This document shows positions 52,604-62,000 of a DNA stretch of 62,000 nucleotides, in pieces. The DNA comes from Zygnema cylindricum (Eukaryota > Streptophyta > Zygnematophyceae > Zygnematales > Zygnemataceae), in contig JBBHKE010000244.1 of assembly GCA_037447655.1 (NCBI GenBank), forward strand, positions 10,001 to 72,000, read 5' to 3'. Within the stretch, counting starts at the first letter, position 1; each line of letters begins with the position of its first letter. Below the pieces are notes generated by a model. That model saw nothing but the letters and a program-made list of their open reading frames with translations. It ran no database searches and was not told the DNA's origin. The position numbers and the translations under genes were made by a program.

Positions 52604-54206
52604 CGCGCCAATCATACCAAATCTAGTCAAGACCTCTCTACAGAACTGAGCTTGACGTAATTTAATTACATTCTCGCTGGATATTATGACTTCTATCCCC
52701 AAGATGTACCTTACTTCTCCAAGATCAGTAACTTTAAAATGTATACTTAGGTACTCTTTTAACTTATTAATAACAGACAACGTGTCACTAGTCATTAGGA
52801 AGTCATCGACATACACAAAAATAATAATTTGGTCCTTTCCCTCTCCTTTCACCTAAACTCCGGAATCCGAAATTGTACGAACAAAACCATAATTAGTAAG
52901 TACCTTATGAAGACGAAGGTACCAAGTCCTCAGCGCTTGTTTTAATCCGTACAAGGATTTTTGCAGCCGCCATACCTTTCCTTCTTTTGAAGACACACCC
53001 TCGGGCACCTTCACATAAACCTCCTCTTCTAATTATCCATTTAAAAAGGCCGTTTCTACATCCATTTGATGTATATGCTTGTTCTCCGCGGTCGCAATAG
53101 CAATTATCATTCTCAAAGAATCAAACTTAACAACCGGTGCATAATTTTCCGAGTAATCAACCCCCTCTATTTGTTGAAAACCTTTACACACCAATCTAGC
53201 CTTATATTTTATTATCTCCCCCGTAGCACCAATTTTTGTCTTAAATATCCATTTAGCATCAATTGCCTTCTTCCCCTCCGGTAAACTCACCTCCTCAAAA
53301 AATTTGTTATCGATAATGGATTTTAATTCTCTCTCCCACGCCGGTTTCCACTTATCCTTCAATCCATAAAACTTCGTGCCTCGGCGTAAGATTGGGGATT
53401 TCCGGGCATATTCTCGGTCAATGATTGCTACAAAATAAATGCCTCCTCCAACGCCGCCGAGATAAAATAATTCGAATTATGGATATTTACACCTTTGCGA
53501 TCAAATGATAACCAATCCGGTTTCTTCCCCTTTGTCTCACGTTGACTCCTTCTCAATGGGATGTCGTTTTCTTTTCCATTTGCGGATTTTTCGCTTTCGG
53601 TTACTTCCTCGTGGAAAGAAGCACTTGGAGATTTAGAACTTTTAGATTGGTGAGTGTTCGAAGACAATCGAGATTCCACTTTGGATCTCGTCAAAATTAA
53701 TTAAGTCCAGATGAGTTTCGAAATTAGATTTCCCCCTCTTAATATTGACAATCGGATCTGCCTCATTTTTGGAATCCAAATCATCGAGATGAGGAAAAGA
53801 GAGAGTCTCATTTACTTCAAGAAAATCATGATTAGTAGATAATTTTTCGGAACGAGAAATAGCATTTTTAAGATACTCATGGAAATTCACATTGCGACTC
53901 TCTTCAATGACATGACGAATCGGATCATAAACTGGTATAAACTCCCTTTGGAGCTATACCCCACAAAAATTCCCGACTAACTACGAGAAGAAAATTTACC
54001 TCGTCGTTTTACCGATTCGATGTACACCATCGCACGACACCCCCAAATTCGTAAATGATGTAACGAGGGCTTTCGACCATACCATAACTTGTGAGGAGTT
54101 TTATTGCCTGAAATGGAGGTAGGTCAACGGTTACAAATATAATCAGCCGTTAAGATCGCATCTCCCCATAAAAACTCCTTCCTTCCCGATCTGTGAATCA
54201 TCGAGC
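52604..54206 (-). pseudogene. Copia element A, integrase C-terminus and reverse transcriptase
   Basis: On the minus strand the order is the end of the integrase core and its linker (54206-53400), then reverse transcriptase (53362-52604). The RT has KKAIDAKWIFKTK, ARLVCKGFQQ and MDVETAFLNG (catalytic D), and after a stop and frame changes FVYVDDFLM (catalytic DD). It is about as similar to element B as a sibling copy. The 5' half (LTR, gag, protease and most of integrase) is missing: similarity ends within the phrase encoding RSMIHGSGRKE, where element B's LTR begins. Multiple stops; inactive. Confidence 0.85.
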
Positions 54207-54334
54207 GTTAGGACTTAGTCGTTTGAGGGAAAATTATCTTTTGTTAAGAGGGGAAATATTTTGGTGAAATATATTGTCTTTTACTGAAGTGATCTCTTGT
54301 CTTCCTTCTATCTTTGTGTGTATCGATCCTATCA
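54207..54334 (+). mobile_element. Element B partial 5' LTR
   Basis: TTAGGACTTAGTCGTTTGAG to GATCCTATCA matches the last part of the 3' LTR, but lacks an internal stretch (TTCTTGCTATTTTTTGCTTC) present at 59647. The left end is the junction with element A. Confidence 0.85.
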
Positions 54335-54336
54335 AG

Positions 54337-54348
54337 TGGTATCAAAGC
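54337..54348 (+). other. Element B primer-binding site
   Basis: TGGTATCAAAGC, two bases after the LTR, one mismatch from the usual initiator methionine tRNA site. Confidence 0.85.
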
Positions 54349-54372
54349 TAATTTGCTCCCTTAAGAGATCTC

Positions 54373-55850
54373 ATGGTGGCAAGTCTTGCCGCCATGGGGG
54401 GAAAGAAGAAGAAGTCCTCATCCACACCTTCTCCTATTGTGGCTCCTGATCGGGATCTATCGGATCTACAAGATTTGGCTGATTCGTCTCCTGATCAGAG
54501 TGTGAATGATCTCGGCTTCGGAGGAGATGCCTTTGAAAAGGGTTCTCCCTCCAACCCACTTCCAAAAGAGTAGAAAGAGAAATAAGAAGGGGTGGTATTG
54601 ACCGAAGATCGTCTCAATGAATTGTTTGACGGCTTTCTCACTCTTGTAGATCAACCGATCACGGACGCCAATCGAAAGGGGAAATTTAAGGTAGAGGAGG
54701 AGGATCCGATTTTGAACACTCTTGAAGTGGCTTCGGATGGAGGGGTCGAGGATGACGATATTTTGAGTGAGGCTCTCCGAAAGGGGAAGTTTGTGATCGA
54801 GAACGACTTGGATCTCGAATATGAATCCGATGACGAGCTACCGATCCCTTCCATGCCGGGGAAGATCGTCCTCTTTAACGGATCCAACTACCAAATATGG
54901 AAGAAATATATCAAGGCGCAACTCATTCTCCGTCACCTTTGGAAGATCGTGAATGGAGAAGAAAAGATGTCGATCGACGACCCGAAGGCTCGCCGCCTTT
55001 AGAAGAAGAAAAATCTTGCGGCCATCACCGGCCTCATGCAATCTTGCACCGCTTCGGTGCATGATCATTTCTTTACCCAAGATACAGCGCATGAGTGTTG
55101 GAAGGCGCTCGAAGGACAATTTGAGAAAGGGCTCCAAAACAAGGGGCAATATGCCCACACGGACTTTATCCAATTTAAGATAAAGTCTAACGAATCAATC
55201 GATGATGCGATCAAGCGATACAATATTTTTGTGGAGCAACTCTCAAATAACTGTCGGACTATTATCTAAGAGGACAAAGTAATCGGTCTCATCAATGTTT
55301 TACCCGACAACCTCACTTACCTCAAGGAGATTCTTTTGGCACAAACTAATCCGAGTTATGAGTTCCTTGTTAATTACCTCAAAACCACCGAGAGAAATCG
55401 CGGAGGTCCTCCTAAAGCTTCAACCTCGGGTGGATCTCTGAACGTCACCTCCGAAGAACCCGCGGATCTGAATTTTCTCCGTGGGGGAAGAGGGGGAAGA
55501 GGAAGAGGAGGCGGATCTAGGGGAAGGGGTAGAAGCATCGAAGAAGGGGAAACTTTCCCGGTCAACCTTCTTTCCAAGACCAGACTTCTGTCACATGTTT
55601 TCGATGTAACAAATCCGGCCATATGTCCTCCTCATGCCCGGATAAGGAAAAACAGTGCCACTATTGCGGGAAATGGGGGCATGTTAGTCCCCAATGTTAC
55701 GCGAGATCTGACGGCGGCGGCGGCCGTGGCGGTCGCGGCGGCAGCAGTGGGAGATTTAATGGATGTGGCGGTGGCCGATCTTATAGAGGGGGGCGCGGTG
55801 GACGTGGCGGCCGATTCGGCGGCCATGGACACTTTGTTGAGGAAAACGAT
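54373..55850 (+). pseudogene. Element B gag
   Basis: The ATG follows the leader closely. The first part is acidic and low in complexity, then FNGSNYQIWKKYIKAQ marks the gag N-terminal core and CWKALEGQFEKGLQ the UBN2-type region. Two CCHC zinc knuckles follow (CFRCNKSGHMSSSC and CHYCGKWGHVSPQC, 55592-55698), which bind element RNA. RGG-rich stretches lie on both sides of the knuckles (RGGRGRGGGSRGRGRS before, GGRGGRGGSSGR after). The frame is broken by TAG at about 54571, TAG near 55000, TAA near 55267 and a shift near 55580. Probably no product. Confidence 0.85.
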
Positions 55851-56258
55851 GTGAGGGACGAAGGTCCTATCACCTTTTCCACGCTAAACGTCACTAATGA
55901 CACTCTGTCATACGGAACAAAAAACGACAAGGAATGGATTGTCGATTCTGGCGCCTCACATCATGTTTGTACGCACGACACACTTTTCGATAAGATGCAC
56001 GCTTTGACCGTACTGAAAGTAATTACGGTCGCCATTGGTCAAATTATTTCCGTCGGTACAGTTGGTACCGTACGACTTGACCTGATTTCACTAGATCCAA
56101 ATGGATCTGAGCGAATCTCCGAGATACGGTTACTTAATGTGTTATACATTCGGGCGGCTCTGCGTCTTGAGTCACGGGCAGCGATTACCCAAGTGCATAT
56201 ATGCCTTGGGGATTCAGTCGTTATCGTCGGCCGGTCGATTGGAAGGAGAAGTATCTGA
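55851..56258 (+). pseudogene. Element B protease
   Basis: Same frame as the zinc knuckles. WIVDSGASHHVC carries the aspartic-protease D-S-G-A motif (gat-tct-ggc at 55944-55952), which would cut the gag-pol precursor. The frame runs to 56258 and then stops before the pre-integrase region. Confidence 0.85.
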
Positions 56259-56299
56259 CGCATTTCACAGCCGTCTTTTATGGAGGAGACCAAGTCCCA

Positions 56300-57414
56300 A
56301 ACGCAATGATGACGGCATTATTGGTCAAATCGCCGAAATCAAGGGAGATCTGACGTTATGGCACCATCGCATGTGTCAGAACAGAATTTAAAACGAATGA
56401 TAAAAGCCGGTTGCACGTGCGGCTTAGATCTGACGTCAGGTGAAAAAGTCAACGGCTGTACCGGTTGCAGCCAAGGTCGTCAAATCCGAAAACCGCATCC
56501 CACTAAAGACACAAATTTTTGATCGACACATCCACTTGAAAAGGTACACGTGGATCTCTGCGGTGACGTCAAACCTGAAAGTTTACGGGGGAACAAATAC
56601 ATCATGGTTATTGTTGACGATTATTCTAGATTTACATGGGTATATCTACTCAAAAATAAATCCGACGCATCCACTATATTTGAGGAGTGGCATGTGATGG
56701 CCGAGCGACAATGTGAGCGAAAATTAATAGCGCTTCGATCGGATAATGGCGGGGAATTTAAGGCGTTTGATTCTTACTGCAAGAAATGGGGGATCTGACA
56801 AGAGTCTACGGCATCATACTCACCGGAATCGAACGAAATCGCCGAGAGCAAAAATCGCACACTACAAGAAATGGTGCGCTCGATGATTCACGGATCGGGA
56901 AGGAAGGAGTATTTATGGGGAGATGCGATCTTAACGGCTAATTATATTTGTAACCGTCGACTTACCTCCATTTCGGGCAATAAGACTCCTCACGAGTTAT
57001 GGTATGGTCGAAAGCCCTCGTTACATCACTTGCGAATTTGGGGGGTGCCGAGCGACGGTGTACATCAAATCGGTAAAACGACGAGGTAAATTTTCTTCTC
57101 GTAGTTGGTCGGGAATTTTTGTGGGGTATAGCTCCAAAGGGAGTTTATACCTGGTTTATGATCCGATTCTTCATGTAATTGAAGAGAGTCGTAATGTGAA
57201 TTTCCATGAGGATCTTAAAGTTGTTATTTCTCGTTACGAAATTTTTTCTACTAATCATGACTTTCTTGAAGTGAATGAATCTCTCTCTTTTCCTCATCTT
57301 GATGATTCGGATTCCGACAATGAGGCGGATGCGGTCGTCAATATTAAGAGGGGGAAAGCTAATTCCGAAACTCATCCGGAATTAATTAATTTTGACGAGA
57401 TCCGAAGTGTCTGA
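56300..57414 (+). pseudogene. Element B integrase
   Basis: The pre-integrase/HHCC region is recognisable (LTLWHHRMCQN, then CTCG..CTGCSQGRQ after a stop). The DDE core has VDLCGDVKPE (first D), LIALRSDNGGEFKAF (second D) and YSPESNEIAESKNR (E). A TGA sits in GI-stop-QEST where CGA is expected. The G of the usual NGIAE is E here and the R of AERKN is S, so the core is damaged. The C-terminal part (ELWYGRKPSLHHLRIWG, FVGYSSKGSLYLVYDP) is in another frame. Integrase inserts the element DNA; this copy is inactive. Confidence 0.85.
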
Positions 57415-57674
57415 AGTGAAAATTCCCGAATGTCTTCGGACACTCGCCGATCTAAAGGATCTAAATCTCCGAGTGCTTCCTTCCACGAGGAAAAAACCAA
57501 ACTGAAAAATCCGCAAACGAAAAAGAAAATGAGGTTCCATTACGAAGGAGTCAACGTGAGACGAAGGGAAAGAAGCTGGATCGGTTATCATTTGATCGCA
57601 AAGGTGGAAATGTCAAAAAATCCAATTATTTTATTTCGGCCGCCTCGGAGTAGGCATTTATTTTGTAGCAATCA

Positions 57675-58743
57675 TTGACCGAGAATATGCTTGGCGATCC
57701 CCAATCTTACGACGAGGCACGAAGTTCAATGGATTGGGAGGATAAATGGAAAACGGCATGGGAGAGAGAACTAAAATCGATGATCGATAACAAAACTTTT
57801 GAGGAGGTGAGTTTACCGGAGGGGAAGAAGGCGATTGATGCCAAATGGATATTTAAAACAAAAACTGGTGCTACGGGGGAGATAATGAAATATAAGGCTA
57901 GATTAGTGTGTAAAGGTTTTCAACAAGTAGAGAGGGTCGAATATTCGGAAAGTTATGAACCGGTTGTCAAGTTTGATTCTTTGAGAATGATAATTGCTAT
58001 TGCGGCCGCGGGGAATAAGCGTATACATCAAATGGACGTAAAAACAACCTTTTTAAATGGAGAACTAGAAGAAGAGGTGTATATGAAGGTGCCCGAGGGT
58101 GTGCCCTCGAAAGGAGGAAAAGTATGGCGACTGCGAAAATCCTTGTACGGATTAAAACAAGCGCCGAGGACATGGTATCTTCGTCTTCATAAGGTACTTA
58201 CTAATTATGGTTTTGTTCTTACAATTTCGGATTCCGGAGTTTACGTGAAAGGAGAGGGAAAGGACCAAATTATTTTTTTCTGTGTATGTCGATGACTTCC
58301 TAATGATTAGTGACACGTTGTCTGCTATTTATAAGTTAAAAGAGTACCTAGGTATACATTTTAAAGTTATAGACCTTGGAGAAGTAAGGTACATCTTGGG
58401 AATAGAAGTCATAAGGTCCAGCGACAATGTAATTAAATTAAGTCAAGCTCAGTACTGTAGAGAGGTCTTGACTAGATTTGGTATGATTGGCGCGAAATCT
58501 GTCTCGACGCCATTAGATCCAAAAGTACAATCCAGAAAGTACGAAGAGGAAGAAAATATTTCAGTACCATATCGTGAAGCAGTTGGTAGTCTAATGTATT
58601 TGAGTGTAGGCACGTGTCTGGATATTGCGACGGCGGTGTCAATTGTCAGTCGTTATTGCAATGCTCTAAAAACGTATCATTGGGAGGCAGTGAAACGGAT
58701 ATTTTGCTATTTAGCAGGTACGATGGACTTTGGCTTGGTGTAA
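57675..58743 (+). pseudogene. Element B reverse transcriptase
   Basis: The first frame holds WKTAWERELKSMIDNKTFEE, AIDAKWIFKTKTG, ARLVCKGFQQ, MDVKTTFLNG (catalytic D) and SLYGLKQAPRTWY. A shift in a T-run near 58277 (ATTATTTTTTTCTG) moves to a second frame with YVDDFLMISD (catalytic DD), LGEVRYILGIEV and YREAVGSLMYL. All three catalytic aspartates survive, so the frameshift is the main lesion. The enzyme would copy element RNA into DNA inside the particle. Confidence 0.9.
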
Positions 58744-59232
58744 GCGTCCAAAAGGGACTCTTTGCAGTGTATCAGTTATTGCGACGCAGATTGGGGAGGA
58801 GATTTCGACAGTGGAAAATCTACGTCTAGATACGCTTTCATTTTGGGCGGTGCGGCAGTTTCTTGGAGCTCGCAACTCCAACCTACAGTTGCACTAAGCA
58901 CTACGGAATCTGAATACATGTAAGCGTGTCACACGGCGAAGGCATCTGTCTAGATAAAAGAGATGCTCGGTGAGTTGGGCATTGTGGTTGGTTGTTTGCA
59001 GATTTTCACTGACAGCATGAGCTGGATGGCGCTTGTGAAAAATCTAGTCTTTCACAAGCGGACAAAACACATCCGAATACAGTGGCATTTTGTACGAGAT
59101 TTGGTCGCAGCGACGGAAATCGAATTTTCATACGTGTCGACTTTGGAGGAGGCGGTAGATATGTTAACGAAAGCAGCGGTCTATAATGATCTATTACGGG
59201 GTAGACCTAAACTAGGATTGTTTTCAGTTTAA
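58744..59232 (+). pseudogene. Element B RNase H
   Basis: YCDADWGGDFDSGKSTSRYA, SWSSQLQPTVALSTTESEYM and IFTDSMSWMALVKN give the D, E and D residues of RNase H. Stops follow SEYM (TAA) and interrupt KAS-V (TAG), again where C-to-T changes of CAA/CGA or CAG-type codons would explain them. The last 89 codons are open and end in the family phrase GLFSV. Confidence 0.87.
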
Positions 59233-59245
59233 GAGGGGTTTTCAC

Positions 59246-59258
59246 AAAGAGAGGGGGA
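59246..59258 (+). other. Element B polypurine tract
   Basis: AAAGAGAGGGGGA just upstream of the 3' LTR is the expected plus-strand primer. Confidence 0.88.
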
Positions 59259-59259
59259 T

Positions 59260-59716
59260 TGTTAGGTTCTTTGTGAAACGGCGTCTCAATTATGTTGAGC
59301 GCCGTCATATATATATTATTTAGTTAGCGTGTGATTTGTGTGGCGTGGCGTGATTAGTTAGTTATAGTTTTGGTTTATCTTGTTTGGTTTGTACGACGGA
59401 CTTTTGTTTTGTACGGCGGTATGTTGTTTTGTACAGTACCGCGCATTTTATGTTGTTTCGGTAGTACTTTGTTGTGATTGGTTCGCGCGCGTACTTTTGT
59501 ACGTCGCGCGATTCATTTGTACCTTATAGTACTTGTCTTTTTCGTGAGAAATAGTATTTTAGGACTTAGTCGTTTGAGGGAAAATTATCTTTTGTTAATA
59601 GAGGAAATATTCTGGTGAAATATATTGTCTTTTACTGGAGTGGTCTCTTCTTGCTATTTTTTGCTTCCTCACTACATCTTGTCTTCCTTCTATCTTTGTG
59701 TGTATCGATCCTATCA
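59260..59716 (+). mobile_element. Element B 3' LTR
   Basis: 457 bp from TGTTAGGTTC to GATCCTATCA with TG/CA ends. Its reverse complement is at 49593-50039 and its last part at 54207-54334. It contains many TGTACG/TACGGCGG words. A target duplication cannot be judged because the partner LTR is truncated. Confidence 0.88.
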
Positions 59717-59717
59717 A

Positions 59718-59935
59718 AAAGGGCAGAGGGGGAGGGAAGAAGATAAAGAGGGAGAGGGAGAAAGAGAGGGAGAGATGGAGAGGGAGAGGGAAAAAGAGAG
59801 GGATAGAGAGGGTGAGACAGGAAAAGGGTGGGAGGGGGAGGGGGAGGGGGAGCGAAGAGTGAGGGATAGGGAGAGCGAGATGGGGAGGGGGAGGGGGGAG
59901 GGGGAGAGGGATAAGGAGAGTGAGAGGGGTTTAAT
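59718..59935 (+). repeat. Polypurine tract
   Basis: GGGAGAGGGAGAAAGAG and GGGGGAGGGGGAGGG runs, directly after the copia LTR. Frames through it are Arg/Glu or Ser/Pro low complexity. Confidence 0.85.
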
Positions 59936-60216
59936 TCCCCCCCACAAGAAATAGAATCCCTTAAAAAAAAAAAAAAAAAGTAAATAAATGTGTAATAATC
60001 CCTTTAATCTCCGAAGGGATCCCATTCTGTCCATGAATGCAAAATTGACTGATTTTCTGACAAATTGTCTTTAATTTACATATTTTGTAATATTATTGAT
60101 GATTTTATCTTATTGCTTATTTATTTATTGACGAATTTTCAAAGAATTGTCGCAATTCCGGAAGAATTGCTGCCGCATTCAAATTAATTTAATTAAACAA
60201 TAGTTAGTAACTAATT
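59936..60216 (+). other. Shared unit spacer, no gene seen
   Basis: CCCCCCACAAGAAATAGAAT, AATAATCCCTTTAATCTCCG, AATTCCGGAAGAATTGC and TTAATTTAATTAAACAATAG match the spacers at 15560, 20820 and 37450. It runs without a visible break into the 962-bp tract. Confidence 0.6.
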
Positions 60217-61178
60217 TGTTAATAAATAAATATGCAATTTTTTTTTTCATCTATTCGGTTTTTCATATATATATATGTATAATATATATATATATGTATA
60301 TATATGTATGTATATATACATATATATACATATATATACATATATATATGCATATATATGCATATATATATACATATACATACATATATATATACATATA
60401 TATACACATAAATATACATATATATACAGTTCCATGGCTTTCTCGACCTTGGTGGTACTTTCCAAGGAGCCCTCAAGTTCGGACCGAAGAGGGGAGGGTA
60501 GTATCTCACGTGAGTTAGGAATCGAAGTCCAAAAGGGATTCCGACAAAAGGACGAGTACTAATGAGGAGCAGATACAGTTTTGCCAAGAAAGGTGTTTCA
60601 AAGAAGACATTCCAAGGAAGCGAGCCGAGGGCAGGGGAATATGTTCTTCGGAATTGAGAAAGTTGAATCCAAGTGGAAATGAAGTCACGTTCAAATTTTT
60701 GGAATCTTCATTATCTAGATGGCATGGCCAAGTATATGACCGCTGTCTTTCCTTTATTTTTAATAATGTCAAAGATGTAAATTTGTGCATACGGTTACTT
60801 CATTGGGCACAAACCCAGGGTGGTATTTTCCAAACCAATATAATACACTACACTATTTTGTTACATAAATGTAAAGACAATGATGAAGTTGAAATTGCAA
60901 AGGGCATCTGGAAGGAGTTGTGTGAGCAAGGATGTAAACTAGATGTAGTGACATACATCACTATCATGAGTGTCATGGGTAAGGCAAGCAAGATTGAGGA
61001 TGCTTTAACATTGTTTAAGGAAATAAAGAAGATGGGGATCACTTCAATTGTGTGACATTCAACACAATGATAGATGTACTAGGAAAGGGGGGAAAGGTGG
61101 ATGAAGCTTTACATCATTATGAGCAAATGAAGCAAGATAATGTAAGTCCGAACATTGTGACTTTCAATACATTGATAG
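60217..61178 (+). repeat. 962-bp near-identical tract (copy at paralogue 8)
   Basis: Same as 34009-34970 with one difference noticed. Here the left edge lies in its natural spacer context: AATAAATATGCAATTTTTTTT and TCATCTATTCGGTTTT resemble 37650-37690. Confidence 0.93.
60261..60426. repeat. (TA/TATG/TACA)n microsatellite next to a PPR start codon
   Basis: Copy of 34053-34218. It probably grew from the AT-rich spacer stretch seen near 37690 (TATTATTTTATATATTTAG). Confidence 0.95.
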
Positions 61179-62000
61179 AAACTTTGGGAAAAGCAAGCAG
61201 GTTGGAGGAAGCGTTAAACCTTTTTGGTGAAATGAAAAAAGCAAGAGTAAAGCCCGATGATGTGACCTCTATTACGCTGATAGGCGCTTTGGGAAAAGCA
61301 AGGAGGGTGAATGAAGCATTAGAGTTGTTTGGAAAAATGAAAAAAATATGGATGAAACCCAATGAGGTGACCTTCAGTACATTAACAGACGCTTTTGGAA
61401 AAGCAAACAGGGTGGAGGAAGCGTGGAGGAAGAGTTGCAATTGTTTGTGAAAATAGAAAAAGCATGGATGAAACCCAATAAGGTGACCTTTAGTACATTG
61501 ATAGATGCTTTGGGAAAAGCAAATAGATTGGAGGAAGCGTTTCAATTGCTCGAAAAATGGAAAAAAGCAGGAGTGAAACCCAATGAGGTGACCTTTGGTA
61601 CATTAATAGATGCTTTAGGAAAAGCAAGTAGGGTGGAAGAAGAGTTGGAGCTTTTTGTAATCATGGAGAAAAAAGGGTTAAAACCTAATGTGGTAACCTT
61701 TTGCATGGTGACAAGTGTATTGGAAAACGCTGGTAGGGTCGATAAGGCTTGGAACAAGTTTAATTTGATGAAGCATCGGGGACTCGATCTCAACGTTGTA
61801 GCCTTCACCACTATGATTGATGTTTTTGGGAAAGCATGGAGGTTTCAAAAGGCTTTAGAGTTATTTCGAGAGATGAAGCAACTTGGTTTGAAGGTCAATG
61901 TCGTGACATTCAACACAATCATAAATGTCCTTAGAAGGGCAAGGATTGTAGAAGAAGCTTTAGTCGTTTTTGAGGAGATGACCCAAACAAGGGTGGAAGC
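60434..62000 (+). pseudogene. PPR pseudogene, cut by the window end (paralogue 8)
   Basis: Family start present, with the same three early lesions as paralogue 6: TAA near 60560, base lost near 60648, base lost near 61040. After 61178 it differs from paralogue 6. It adds a further shift near 61435, where GTGGAGGAAGCG is partly duplicated. Repeats continue in new frames ([28 protein letters not shown], the W-N-K-F-N-L-M-K repeat, GKAWRFQKALELF) to the window edge. Four extra repeats lie at the hotspot. The C-terminal third is outside the window. No promoter module or leader precedes it. Confidence 0.9.

Larger units (their letters stand above)
54207..59716 (+). mobile_element. Copia element B, nearly full length, inactive
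   Basis: Ty1/copia order on the plus strand: partial 5' LTR, primer-binding site, gag, protease, integrase, reverse transcriptase, RNase H, purine tract, 3' LTR. The RT after integrase defines copia rather than gypsy. The 5' LTR lacks about its first 330 bp. Several stops sit where CGA or CAA/CAG codons are expected. Together with element A it makes a large inverted repeat with LTR ends facing outward. Confidence 0.9.

Noticed and set aside
52409-52660. 83-codon gag frame taken as a complete protein
   Set aside because: Its last 17 or so codons are element A sequence in reverse orientation; only the first part is gag.
49593-59716. An endogenous virus with an envelope gene
   Set aside because: Gene order and RT position are those of Ty1/copia, and nothing lies between RNase H and the LTR.

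Overview
The window is nuclear DNA of a plant or close streptophyte relative. It is AT-rich, loosely packed and mostly non-coding. The recognisable genes are one family of P-class pentatricopeptide-repeat (PPR) proteins, and almost everything else is repeat: Ty1/copia LTR retrotransposons, a LINE with a nuclease-like C-terminus, small TIR elements, a tRNA-like short element, AT microsatellites and long polypurine/polypyrimidine tracts. The exact lineage cannot be told from sequence alone. No bacterial, viral-particle, CRISPR or operon structure is present.

The backbone is a tandem cluster of nine PPR loci derived from a common unit of roughly 10 kb: degenerate 40-50 nt minisatellite, GC-rich promoter-like module (G-box CCACGTGG plus TGACGTCA), leader with candidate splice acceptors, PPR coding region, 3' trailer, pyrimidine-rich tract, AT-rich spacer. 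Two loci have one uninterrupted frame (6-1685 and 12523-14154). One long locus (43304-45561) is broken by a single frameshift. The others are pseudogenes or fragments: 7330-8083 on minus, 8084-8984, 24811-27089, 29089-30914 on minus, 34226-36163, and 60434 to the window end. Paralogues differ mainly in the number of 35-residue repeats at one place in the array (0 to 6 extra) and in the residues that set RNA-base specificity. This resembles restorer-of-fertility-like PPR clusters, although no organelle target can be shown here.

Region by region: 0-2 kb PPR gene; 2-7 kb spacer with small TIR elements, three 110-nt repeats, a purine tract and a minisatellite; 7-9 kb head-to-head PPR remnants; 10-14 kb promoter module and intact PPR gene; 14-17.5 kb polypyrimidine/polypurine tracts, a TA microsatellite and a CG-rich block; 17.6-20.8 kb an orphan promoter module interrupted by a dead LINE; 21-27 kb spacer, module and PPR pseudogene; 27.7 kb a 10-N assembly gap between convergent PPR loci; 29-31 kb minus-strand PPR pseudogene; 31.5-36 kb TA microsatellite, module and PPR pseudogene; 36-43 kb spacer, short element, second LINE remnant and module; 43-45.6 kb the long PPR gene; 45.8-49.6 kb tracts, short element and truncated module; 49.6-59.7 kb a block of three copia elements; 60-62 kb a last PPR pseudogene.

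The most notable results are the coding-repeat expansion hotspot, a near-identical 962-bp tract shared by two PPR pseudogenes 26 kb apart whose context suggests which copy was the donor, a promoter module kept similar while its flanks diverge, and an inverted copia pair invaded by a permuted copia fragment.
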